From: JBGZEX01 sp041846495 | GTDB lineage: Bacteria > Bacteroidota > Bacteroidia > Bacteroidales > Marinifilaceae | Assembly: GCA_041846495.1 (NCBI GenBank) | Contig: JBGZEX010000058.1 | Span: 1-7,842, forward strand | Direction: 5' to 3' | DNA length: 7,842 nt | Shown here: piece after piece, positions 1 through 7,707 of the stretch | Numbering within the stretch: the first letter of the stretch is position 1 | Layout of the letters: every line of letters begins with the position of its first letter | Translations under genes and position numbers: made by a program | The notes under the pieces: model-generated | The model's database searches: none | Told to the model about the DNA's origin: nothing | The model's input: only the letters and a program-made list of their open reading frames with translations

Positions 1-764
1 AAGAAGTTGCGATTGGCAAAGGTATTGGTCGTAGGATCTATGGATTTTCCGTATCGTTTATTGGCAGAGCTACCGGCAATGAGGAGATTCGTATAAAAAA
101 CGAAGAAAACACCATCCCGGAAAATATCGCATACAATTTGGAAGAAATCTATCAAATAGCTCTGCAACACATGCCTTCGGTACGTCGCACCGATTTGGAA
201 ACGGATATGACCCGGAAAAATTTAGCCGTCATCCGCGGAGAACTCTTCCCTCAACTAAGTTTAGGTGCCGGCTTAAGCACGAATTATGCGGATTCTCACA
301 AAGAACATATACAATCCGGCAATTCCTCAAACATGCGTACGATTTCTTTCAAAGACCAGTGGTCACAAAATATGGCAAAATCCGTTTATCTCAGTCTCCG
401 GATTCCCATATTCAATAAATGGGCGGTTCAATCCAAAATAAAAAAGGCGAAACTGGAACATGCGGCAAGTTTAAACAAACAAAAGGAAGAACGACAAAAT
501 CTTTATCAGGCCATTGCAGAAGATATTCGCCAAATAAATGCATTCCGGAAAGAAATGGAATTACTATGCACTAAAAAAAAGGCCTTACGGGAAGCTTATA
601 TCATTTCGGAAAAGAAAATGGAACAAGGCCTTATCAATATAATCGAATTCCATACCGCTAAAAATCTGTTGGCTCAAGCGGAAGCCGATTTCATGCGTGT
701 GCACTTCCAATTAAAGGTAAAAGAACAAACCGTCCGTTTTTATTCGGGGAAACGGCTTGATTAA
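1..764 (+). CDS. TolC-family outer-membrane efflux channel, C-terminal part (5' end cut by window)
   Basis: The frame is open from base 3 to the TAA at 762-764 with no stop, so the gene enters from outside the window; 253 residues are visible. TolC/OEP proteins form trimeric channels spanning the outer membrane and periplasm and are the exit duct of tripartite efflux pumps. The visible part has the pattern of the second OEP repeat: a helix near NLEEIYQIALQHMPSV, the family's turn into a strand (RGELFPQLSLGAGLS), a second strand region (SVYLSLRIPIFNKW), then a long charged alpha-helical stretch ending in a heptad-like helix (LINIIEFHTAKNLLAQAEADF). A TTG at 138 is the first start-like codon in frame, but the reading frame and homology-like pattern continue upstream of it, so it is not the real start. 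The adaptor gene follows 58 bases after the stop. The family call is confident from pattern recognition; the substrate is unknown. Confidence 0.88.
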   Translation, partial: EVAIGKGIGRRIYGFSVSFIGRATGNEEIRIKNEENTIPENIAYNLEEIYQIALQHMPSVRRTDLETDMTRKNLAVIRGELFPQLSLGAGLSTNYADSHKEHIQSGNSSNMRTISFKDQWSQNMAKSVYLSLRIPIFNKWAVQSKIKKAKLEHAASLNKQKEERQNLYQAIAEDIRQINAFRKEMELLCTKKKALREAYIISEKKMEQGLINIIEFHTAKNLLAQAEADFMRVHFQLKVKEQTVRFYSGKRLD

Positions 765-768
765 TAGG

Positions 769-801
769 TTTGCCGGAACGTAAAGCCATTTATAAATTTT
801 G
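769..801 (+). promoter_or_regulatory. Possible Bacteroidota-type promoter ahead of the adaptor gene
   Basis: TTTG at 769-772 is followed after 20 bases by TAAATTTTG at 793-801. This resembles the Bacteroidota sigma-ABfr consensus (TTTG at -33, TAnnTTTG at -7), except that the -7 box has three bases instead of two between TA and TTTG. Transcription would start about 7 bases later, giving a very short leader before the ATG at 823. If used, it would let the adaptor, ATPase and permease genes be expressed apart from tolC. It is a short motif match in A/T-rich DNA and could be chance. Confidence 0.25.
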
Positions 802-822
802 AAATCAATTAAACAATATGCC

Positions 823-2076
823 ATGGATAGAATCATCGAAAAAAAGAAAGGGTTAAAAAAGAAACATGTGCTTTGGATTATTTGCGGTTTGGCCTTTATA
901 TTTTTAATCTACAGGATTGCCGCCATTTCCGGAACAAGATCGCTGAAAGTGGATATCGGCAGAATCACCGTAAGCGACGTAAAACAAGGTCCGTTCAATG
1001 ATTATATACGTATAAGCGGACAAGTGGAACCCATCGCCACCATCTATCTCGATGCCGAAGAAGGAGGGCATGTAAAAGAACGCCTCGTAGAAGAGGGAGG
1101 ATACGTAAAAGCCGGAGATATCATCCTGAAACTGGAAAACCGCAGCCTTTACCAGGATATTATGGCAAGCGAATCGAATCTGGCTCAAAAAGAAAATATG
1201 CTTCGCCAAACGCGGATAAACTTCGAAAACCAAATGATTGAAACCCGGCGTCGACTATTGGCATCGCATTTCGACATCCAAAGGAAAAAACGGAATTTCG
1301 AGCAACAAAAGGCCCTCTATAAAGACAAACTCATCCCCCGGGAAAACTATCGACAAGCCGAAGAAGATTACCGACAAGCCGAGGAAGAACAAAAAATCAA
1401 TCTTCTCAAAGCTAAAAACGATTCCATGATTATGATTTCCGAAATGCAACAATTGTCGGCCGATCTTCTGAAAATGCGAAAAACTTTGGAATTGGTACAC
1501 GAACGTTTGGAAAATATGAATGTAAAAGCTCCCGTAGACGGACAACTCGGCATGTTGGATGCGGAAATAGGCCAAAGTATAGCCCGGGGTACGCGAATCG
1601 GACAAATCAACGTACTTACGGATTATAAAGTACAGGCCATGATAGACGAACATTATATCGACCGGGTACGGCATACGCTAAACGCCTCGTTTTCGCGGCA
1701 AAATAAAAAATACGAACTGAAGGTCAAAAAAATTTACCCCGAAGTACGCCGGGGCCAATTTAAAATCGACATGATATTTATAAGCGAAAAACCCGACAAT
1801 ATCCGCTCCGGACAAACCTACCATATCGATTTGGAACTCGGACAGCCTCAAGAAGCCATTCTCCTGCCTCGCGGAGGATTCTTCCAAAGCTCTGGAGGAC
1901 AATGGGTATACGTAATCGACAAATCCGGCAAATTCGCCGTAAAACGTCATATACGTATCGGAAAACAAAATCCGCAATACTACGAAGTCCTGGAAGGATT
2001 ACTCCCAAACGAAAAGGTCATTACTTCCGGATATGAAAATTACGGTAATAACGACAAATTGATCCTATACCGCTAA
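823..2076 (+). CDS. HlyD/MacA-type periplasmic adaptor (membrane fusion protein)
   Basis: This is a 417-residue adaptor that would bridge the inner-membrane permeases to the TolC-type channel encoded just upstream. In order: a lysine-rich cytoplasmic N-terminus; one membrane anchor at about residues 15-30 (HVLWIICGLAFIFLIY); the first half of the barrel-sandwich (lipoyl-like) domain at about 66-105 (GQVEPIATIYLDAEEGGHV, then GGYVKAGDIILKLEN); a long charged coiled-coil hairpin at about 110-232; the second lipoyl half at about 233-262 (VKAPVDGQLGMLDAEIG); then beta-barrel and membrane-proximal domains, with the typical LLPRGGFF and GLLPNEKVITSG segments. Start choice: the frame also allows a TTG at 799 (8 extra residues), but the ATG at 823 gives the usual MDR-plus-basic N-terminus, and the TTG lies inside the promoter-like box. 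No Shine-Dalgarno is seen. The ATPase gene follows after 70 bases. The length is normal for the family. Confidence 0.93.
   Translation: MDRIIEKKKGLKKKHVLWIICGLAFIFLIYRIAAISGTRSLKVDIGRITVSDVKQGPFNDYIRISGQVEPIATIYLDAEEGGHVKERLVEEGGYVKAGDIILKLENRSLYQDIMASESNLAQKENMLRQTRINFENQMIETRRRLLASHFDIQRKKRNFEQQKALYKDKLIPRENYRQAEEDYRQAEEEQKINLLKAKNDSMIMISEMQQLSADLLKMRKTLELVHERLENMNVKAPVDGQLGMLDAEIGQSIARGTRIGQINVLTDYKVQAMIDEHYIDRVRHTLNASFSRQNKKYELKVKKIYPEVRRGQFKIDMIFISEKPDNIRSGQTYHIDLELGQPQEAILLPRGGFFQSSGGQWVYVIDKSGKFAVKRHIRIGKQNPQYYEVLEGLLPNEKVITSGYENYGNNDKLILYR
1351..1392 (+). repeat. 21-bp tandem duplication in the adaptor coiled coil
   Basis: Two adjacent 21-base units (1351-1371 and 1372-1392) match at 17 of 21 positions. 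They encode the heptads RQAEEDY and RQAEEEQ, on the returning side of the helical hairpin soon after the predicted tip (LIPRENY). The unit is exactly one coiled-coil heptad, so the register is kept. Confidence 0.7.
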
Positions 2077-2146
2077 ACGGCCCGCATAAAAGAATTTACA
2101 ATCGATACAGTCCTTTAAAAACGTCAAACATTTTAAATAGAACAAT

Positions 2147-2827
2147 ATGATACGTACAAAAAACCTGACCAAAACCTTCCGAACGGAAGAAGTGGAAACC
2201 ATGGCTTTGAGAAATGTGGATATCCATGTGAAAAAAGGAGAATTCGTAGCTATTATGGGACCGTCCGGATGCGGAAAATCCACACTCCTCAACATTCTCG
2301 GGTTACTCGATAATCCGACCGAAGGGAGCTATTGCTTCGACGGCCGGGAAGTGGGCGATCTCAAAGAAAATCAACGTACCCGGCTGCGCAAAGGGAACAT
2401 AGGCTTCGTCTTTCAAAGTTTCAACCTCATCGACGAATTGAATGTATACGAAAATGTGGAGCTACCGCTCATTTATTTGAAAATATCTCCGAGTAAACGT
2501 AAGGAAATGGTAAGAAACGTACTCAAGCGTATGAATATCGGACATCGCGAAAAACATTTTCCCCAACAGTTGTCCGGAGGGCAGCAACAGCGTGTAGCCA
2601 TCGCCCGTGCCGTTATTGCCAACCCCAAACTCATACTCGCCGACGAGCCCACGGGTAATCTGGATTCCAAAAACGGACTCGAAGTCATGAATCTTTTGAG
2701 TGAACTCAACAAAGAAGGAACAACCATCGTCATGGTTACACACTCCAAACACGATGCGGAATTCGCCCATCGCATCATCAATCTGTTCGACGGAATGATC
2801 GTAAGCCAGACGGGGAATACCTTTTGA
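2147..2827 (+). CDS. ABC transporter ATP-binding protein, MacB/LolD type
   Basis: This is a 226-residue stand-alone nucleotide-binding subunit that hydrolyses ATP at the cytoplasmic face to drive the FtsX-type permeases encoded downstream. All catalytic motifs are intact: an aromatic A-loop region around F11; Walker A GPSGCGKST (38-46); Q-loop Gln90 in GFVFQSFNL; signature LSGGQQQR (142-149); Walker B LILADEP (162-168), with catalytic Glu167; D-loop NLDS (171-174); H-loop His199 in VTHS. The GFVFQSFNLI and EPTGNLDS wording is typical of the MacB/LolD/FtsE group. Length is standard for the separate-subunit form, in contrast to E. coli MacB, where ATPase and permease are fused. The ATG start follows an A/T-rich leader without Shine-Dalgarno. 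There is a 70-base gap upstream and 38 bases to permease 1. It is the only ATPase in the window, so it probably serves both permeases. Confidence 0.97.
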   Translation: MIRTKNLTKTFRTEEVETMALRNVDIHVKKGEFVAIMGPSGCGKSTLLNILGLLDNPTEGSYCFDGREVGDLKENQRTRLRKGNIGFVFQSFNLIDELNVYENVELPLIYLKISPSKRKEMVRNVLKRMNIGHREKHFPQQLSGGQQQRVAIARAVIANPKLILADEPTGNLDSKNGLEVMNLLSELNKEGTTIVMVTHSKHDAEFAHRIINLFDGMIVSQTGNTF

Positions 2828-2865
2828 ATGCTCCCTCTCCCTAATCGCATATAACCGGCAATAAA

Positions 2866-5181
2866 ATGAAAACGATAAAACAAATCTTGAAAACCGTTGT
2901 AAAATACCGGATTTCTTCTACCCTGACGCTCATCAGCCTGATTGTGGCTTTTCTGGGCATAATCGTATTGACATTATATACCTCTTACGAAAAAAGTTTC
3001 GACGGGTTTCATAAAAACGATATTTATTTAATGTCATTCAATATCGATATGGGGAGTGCTCTCCCGGTTCCAATGGCCGAACTCGTAAAAAGCAATGTGC
3101 CCGAAATCGAAAAAAGCACGGTAGTACACGTAAGGAAGAAAAAGATGTTCAACCATCCTCAACAAACATCGAAAGAAGCCGTAGAGATAAATACCATAAG
3201 TGCATCCGAAGAGTTTTTTACAATGTTCGATTTCCCGTTGATATCGGGAGATCCGGAAAAAGTTCTTTCCGACCCGGATAAGGTAGTCCTTTCCGAAACC
3301 TCCGCAAAAAAAATCTTCGGTTCCACCGACATAATAGGCGAACGGGTAATGGTTTACAATAATCCGCTTACCGTATCCGGCATCATGCAAGACATGCCCG
3401 AAAACACCTCCTTCCGATGCGATGCCGTCACCTCTCTTGTCACTCGGAACAATGACGAATGGAGCGAGTGGAGTTTCAGCATATTTTATCAGTTGAAAAA
3501 AGGAAACGACAAAAATCTAACGGATAGAAAAATCGAAGGGATAGAAGAGATTGCCGGTATGATAGAGAATTTGAAGAAACGTACGAAACGGGAGGATATC
3601 CATATCGATCTGATAGCCCTCGACCGGCTGCATTACGGTTCGAGAGGATATATGTTCGCATCGGTTAATAAAACCGTTTTAGACGTACTCGACTTACTTA
3701 TAATCGTATTGGCGGTCATGGGAGCCGTAAATTTCATCAACTTCTCCACATCTCAAGCTCCGCTACGGGCCAAATCCCTATCCGTACGGCAAATTCTGGG
3801 AGAAAAAAAGGGACGTTCGCGCTCATACATCATCGGGGAAGCGGTCGTATTGGCGCTATTCGCTATGGGTACGGCTTTCATTCTTCATAGCATGACTTAC
3901 GGATATTTGGAGAATATTTTTCAAATCGACGGGTTATCGTTCAAGGGAAGAGAAGTTTATTATGCCACATTCGTAATTTTCGCCGGTTTATTCGGTATCG
4001 TATCGGCTCTCTACCCATCGTATTATATCACCACCCCTCCCGTTTCTCAAGCCGTAAAAGGCAAAATGTTTTTCTCCGGAAAAGGAAAAACATTTCGCAG
4101 CATGCTTATAATACTCCAATTCGTATGCACCATCGCATTGCTTGCCTCGTCGCTTACCATCGAAAAGCAATTGCATTTTTGGAATAATTTCGACATAGGC
4201 ATCGATAAAGAAAATGTAGTTTATATGCGAACTTCCACATTACAAAAAAGCCATAGGGCATTTGCAAACGAATTGATGAAAAATCCTGAAATTATAAACT
4301 ATTGCTATACGCAATTTTTACCGGGAAGTGTTGGTATGGGCTGGGGACGCAACGTGGACGGTCAGGCGATACAACTTCAAGCGTGGCCGATAGACGACCG
4401 TTTCATCGATTTTTTCGGAATAAAGATAAAGGAAGGACATAAGTTCGGCAGTGGAGAAGCGGATATCGACAAATTCATCCTAAACGAAAAAGCCGTACAG
4501 GAATTCGGTTGGAAAAATCCTTTGGAACGGAAAATTTCGGGTTTCGACTTTATAGGCGATATCGTAGGCATTTCCCAAAATTTCAATTTCGAATCCCTAA
4601 AAAACGAAATTCGCCCCATGTTATTCTGGCGAACCGATACGAGGAAACACATTATATTGATAAAATTCAAAACGAAGAATTACACCCTATTAAAAAACTT
4701 CATCGAAAATACGGCCCGTAAATTCGATCCCGAAACCGTATTTCAACTTAACTTCCTGGATGATACGCTCGAACAGCTCTACAATAAAGAAATTCGTATG
4801 GCACATTTCATCGAATTCGTCGCATTGTGGACGATAATACTGGCATTGACGGGATTGTTCGGACTCATTATTTTCATCTCCCGCGATAAAGTCAAAGAAA
4901 TAGGAATTCGTAAAGTGAACGGAGCCTCTACTCTGGAAATCGTACGAATGCTCAATAAGAACGTAGCCGTATGGTTGGGCATTGCCTTCGTTATCGCTAC
5001 GCCCATAACCTATCACCTCATGAATCGCTGGCTGGAAAATTTTGCCTATAAAACCGCATTGAGCTGGTGGATTTTCGCTGTAGCCGGTCTGACGTCATTC
5101 CTCGTAGCCTTATTAACCGTAAGTTGGCAAAGTTGGATGGCCGCATCCCGGAATCCCATCGAATCCATAAGATACGAATGA
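2866..5181 (+). CDS. FtsX/MacB-type ABC permease 1
   Basis: This is a 771-residue inner-membrane protein of the duplicated FtsX-like permease type common in Bacteroidota. It appears to have eight membrane segments, at about residues 17-38, 271-293, 322-341, 366-388, 411-429, 648-671, 700-716 and 733-753. Large periplasmic (MacB_PCD-like) domains lie at about 39-270 and 430-647. The N-terminal pattern of a transmembrane helix followed by YEKSFDGFHKNDIYL is typical of the group. The C-terminal half has the classic FtsX cytoplasmic motif KEIGIRKVNGAS (about 677-688); the matching site in the N-terminal half (SLSVRQILGEKKGRS, about 305-319) is degenerate. The protein ends in RNPIESIRYE, a family-typical tail. 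It would act with the upstream ATPase as a mechanotransmission pump working with the adaptor and TolC partner. The ATG has an A-rich leader. The stop is TGA, with permease 2 in the same frame 60 bases later. The substrate is not evident. Confidence 0.93.
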   Translation: MKTIKQILKTVVKYRISSTLTLISLIVAFLGIIVLTLYTSYEKSFDGFHKNDIYLMSFNIDMGSALPVPMAELVKSNVPEIEKSTVVHVRKKKMFNHPQQTSKEAVEINTISASEEFFTMFDFPLISGDPEKVLSDPDKVVLSETSAKKIFGSTDIIGERVMVYNNPLTVSGIMQDMPENTSFRCDAVTSLVTRNNDEWSEWSFSIFYQLKKGNDKNLTDRKIEGIEEIAGMIENLKKRTKREDIHIDLIALDRLHYGSRGYMFASVNKTVLDVLDLLIIVLAVMGAVNFINFSTSQAPLRAKSLSVRQILGEKKGRSRSYIIGEAVVLALFAMGTAFILHSMTYGYLENIFQIDGLSFKGREVYYATFVIFAGLFGIVSALYPSYYITTPPVSQAVKGKMFFSGKGKTFRSMLIILQFVCTIALLASSLTIEKQLHFWNNFDIGIDKENVVYMRTSTLQKSHRAFANELMKNPEIINYCYTQFLPGSVGMGWGRNVDGQAIQLQAWPIDDRFIDFFGIKIKEGHKFGSGEADIDKFILNEKAVQEFGWKNPLERKISGFDFIGDIVGISQNFNFESLKNEIRPMLFWRTDTRKHIILIKFKTKNYTLLKNFIENTARKFDPETVFQLNFLDDTLEQLYNKEIRMAHFIEFVALWTIILALTGLFGLIIFISRDKVKEIGIRKVNGASTLEIVRMLNKNVAVWLGIAFVIATPITYHLMNRWLENFAYKTALSWWIFAVAGLTSFLVALLTVSWQSWMAASRNPIESIRYE

Positions 5182-5241
5182 GTTCTCCGGATAACAATCG
5201 CAATAATAATCATCGCTATTCCCATCATCACAATATACAAT
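5182..5241 (+). other. Open, isoleucine-rich spacer between the two permease genes
   Basis: These 60 bases separate the TGA of permease 1 from the ATG of permease 2. They are low-complexity, A/T-rich DNA with repeated AAT and ATC triplets. They keep the shared reading frame of both permeases open: read in that frame they give 20 codons with a hydrophobic run (ITIAIIIIAIPIITIY). No Shine-Dalgarno, promoter match or hairpin is visible. It is most likely a simple intergenic leader. Confidence 0.6.
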
Positions 5242-7659
5242 ATGCATACGCTAAAATTCGCCATACGAAAATTATTCGCAAAAGGGGAACATTGTCTCAC
5301 CCGCATAATCTCCCTATCCGCAGGATTGGGATTCGGAACCCTTCTCTTATCCGAAGTATTTTATTACTATAGTTACGATAGTTTTTATCCCGATGCAGAA
5401 CGGATTTATATCGTAAACGAAAACTACAATCCGGATAAATCCGCAATGGATAAATTGGAAACGCACCCGCGCGTAAGCGGAGCTATCGGTCCGGGATTGA
5501 AAGCCGAAGTTCCGGGCATCGAATCCGCTACCCGATTGAATTCCATAGGCCGGTTGGTTTTCTACTCGAAAGACAACCGTAATTACAAAGCGGATTTCGT
5601 ATTAGCCGACGAACATTTATTCGAGGTGCTCCCCCGTCCCATGCTCGAAGGCAAGCCCGAAGAGATACTGAAAACTCCGATGACATGCATCGTTTCCAGT
5701 GAAATAGCTGCAAAAATAGGAGGCAATGTCGTCGGAGAAACGATTGAAATCAAAAACTATCCGGGAAAAATGATTCGAATCGGAGGCATTTTCGAAAAAA
5801 TACCGGAAAATACGAATTATTCTTTCGATATCGCCATTTCCATGGTATCTACCTCCAAGTTCACATGGGACGGTACGAAAAACTGGATAGGAAACGACCG
5901 GTATTACACCTGCGTAAAACTTCAAAAAGGAATATCTCCGGAAAGTCTTGCTCCCGCCGTACGCAAAATGCAGGAAAAACACCAAAATATCGAAGAAGTG
6001 GAGAAAAAGAACGGCATAAAGTTGAATTACAGCTTCGAATCCATCCGGAAGGCATTCCCCAACCGGAAAGAAGTAAAAAATCCGATTTTCGTCCTCTCGT
6101 CCATCGCCATTATCGTACTTTTCGTTTCGATCATGAACTATATGCTGCTGACTCTAAGCCTAATGGCAAACCGCACCAAATTAACGGCCATTCTCAAATG
6201 CTACGGGGCGGAAAAACGAAGTTTGCAAAAAATGATATTTACGGAAAACTCCCTGATATTCGTCCTCTCTTTGGCAGCAGGCTTCGTACTCATTCTAATC
6301 GTAAAGCCGTTGGCCGAAGTCCAGGTCGGCCATAGTCTCGAGGCCACGCTGAACGCTTATGTAATCATCCCCGTTCTGTTTATTTTGACAGGTTTAATGC
6401 TATCCGTAGGTTATTTCTCCGGACATATTTTCACCCGTATACCCGTAACCGCCGTTTTCAGAAACTATCGCCGCAAAACCCTTCAATGGAAAAAAGTGCT
6501 TCTATCCGTCCAATTCATGGGAGCCGCATCGATTTTAGCCGTATTGACGGTTGTCAGCATGCAATACGGTAAAATGAAAAACGCCGACCACGGCTATGTC
6601 GTAAACAATGTGTATTACGGTTCTGCAAGCGGTATGCAAGCTCACAAGATTCAAACCGTAATAAACGAACTCAATGCCATGCCGGAAGTGAAAAATGTCG
6701 GACTCGCTTTCAATCTCCCGATAGAGGGAGCATCCGGAAACAACGTATATTCTCCCGACGGAGAAAAAGAATTATTCAACGTAGCCGACTTCTACCATAT
6801 AGACGACAGTTATTTTCCGATTTTGGAAATACCCGTTATCTCCGGACAAGCCTTCGAGGAGGGAGTTACGGCTGCGAACAGCATTATGATAAGCCGGAAA
6901 GGCGAAGAGCTCCTCATGCTGAATAACGGATGGAAAAACGGAGCGGTCGGAAAAGATATCGAAATATCCGAACATAATGCAAACAGCATATCCAATCGTA
7001 TTTCGGGAATCTTCTCCGATATAATTGTCGGAACCATTTACGACACGGATATACGGCCTTCCGTTTTTTTCTATTGGCCGAGAGAAAAATTTATCGAATC
7101 CTTTGAAAGATACCCGAACTATCCTCCCTTGATTCTTATAAAAACGCTGCCCGGAAAAAATACGGACATCGTGAAAAAATTCACCGATATCTTCAATCGT
7201 GCCATGGTGCGCAACGAAGCGGAAATACGAAGTCTGGCAGAAGTACAGGAAAACAGATATCAACCGCAAAAAGGATTGCGAAATGCCATATATGCGGGAA
7301 GTTCGATTATTCTACTCATTACCTTGGTAGGACTACTGGGATATATGAATGACGAAATCAGCCGTAATCGCAAAAATCTGGCCGTCCGAAAAATAAACGG
7401 AGCCACCGTAAACGATATTATCCGCATTTTCATCCGAGACATTGCCGTATTATTGATTCCGTGTACAATCATCGGACTGACGGGAGCTTGGTATATTGCA
7501 TCCCGATGGCTCCGGAATTTCTCGATCAAAATATCCTTGGAATGGTGGATATTCGTCCTCCCCGGCTTGTGCATTTGTATTTTTATCGGAATAATCTCCA
7601 TATTAAGTTGTCGGAATGCAGCCCGGCAGAATCCGGTGGAATCGCTGAGATACGAATAA
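5242..7659 (+). CDS. FtsX/MacB-type ABC permease 2
   Basis: This is an 805-residue paralogue-type permease with the same architecture as its upstream neighbour but low overall similarity to it. Predicted membrane segments lie at about residues 20-42, 282-304, 334-354, 371-391, 418-436, 681-700, 730-752 and 768-789. Periplasmic domains lie at about 43-281 and 437-680. The N-terminus (LSAGLGFGTLLL, then YSYDSFYPDAERIYIVNE) has the Bacteroidota FtsX pattern. The FtsX cytoplasmic motif appears in the C-terminal half as KNLAVRKINGATVNDII (about 711-727), and in weaker form in the first half (TKLTAILKCYGAEK). The tail is RQNPVESLRYE, closely matching permease 1. No ATPase is fused or encoded next to it, so it presumably shares the upstream ATPase, perhaps as a heterodimer with permease 1. 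The ATG at 5242 is the first usual start after the permease 1 stop. It is the last gene of the visible cluster. Confidence 0.93.
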   Translation: MHTLKFAIRKLFAKGEHCLTRIISLSAGLGFGTLLLSEVFYYYSYDSFYPDAERIYIVNENYNPDKSAMDKLETHPRVSGAIGPGLKAEVPGIESATRLNSIGRLVFYSKDNRNYKADFVLADEHLFEVLPRPMLEGKPEEILKTPMTCIVSSEIAAKIGGNVVGETIEIKNYPGKMIRIGGIFEKIPENTNYSFDIAISMVSTSKFTWDGTKNWIGNDRYYTCVKLQKGISPESLAPAVRKMQEKHQNIEEVEKKNGIKLNYSFESIRKAFPNRKEVKNPIFVLSSIAIIVLFVSIMNYMLLTLSLMANRTKLTAILKCYGAEKRSLQKMIFTENSLIFVLSLAAGFVLILIVKPLAEVQVGHSLEATLNAYVIIPVLFILTGLMLSVGYFSGHIFTRIPVTAVFRNYRRKTLQWKKVLLSVQFMGAASILAVLTVVSMQYGKMKNADHGYVVNNVYYGSASGMQAHKIQTVINELNAMPEVKNVGLAFNLPIEGASGNNVYSPDGEKELFNVADFYHIDDSYFPILEIPVISGQAFEEGVTAANSIMISRKGEELLMLNNGWKNGAVGKDIEISEHNANSISNRISGIFSDIIVGTIYDTDIRPSVFFYWPREKFIESFERYPNYPPLILIKTLPGKNTDIVKKFTDIFNRAMVRNEAEIRSLAEVQENRYQPQKGLRNAIYAGSSIILLITLVGLLGYMNDEISRNRKNLAVRKINGATVNDIIRIFIRDIAVLLIPCTIIGLTGAWYIASRWLRNFSIKISLEWWIFVLPGLCICIFIGIISILSCRNAARQNPVESLRYE

Positions 7660-7707
7660 AAACCACGTATTCCACGAATATCAGAATTGCTTATAATTTA
7701 CTATTGC

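Noticed and set aside
138..140. TTG at 138 as the start of a complete 208-residue protein.
   Set aside because: The frame is open without a stop to the left edge and the protein pattern is the second half of a TolC-family channel, so the true start lies outside the window.
5178..5372. An ATG overlapping the permease 1 stop (ATGA) opens a 64-codon Asn/His-rich frame.
   Set aside because: It runs through the start of permease 2 in another frame, has low-complexity composition from AAT/CAT triplets, resembles no family, and would conflict with a clear gene.
5865..6335. 156-codon plus-strand open frame inside permease 2.
   Set aside because: It is basic, lacks family pattern and lies wholly inside a clear permease gene in another frame; it is a shadow of that gene.
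6772..7269. 165-codon minus-strand open frame opposite permease 2.
   Set aside because: Antisense shadow of the permease gene with Phe/Tyr/Ile-rich composition mirroring the coding strand; no start context or family pattern.
7668..7680. Small hairpin TATTC-CAC-GAATA just after permease 2, as a possible terminator.
   Set aside because: The five-base A/T-rich stem is too weak and no T-run follows; it does not meet the pattern of an intrinsic terminator.
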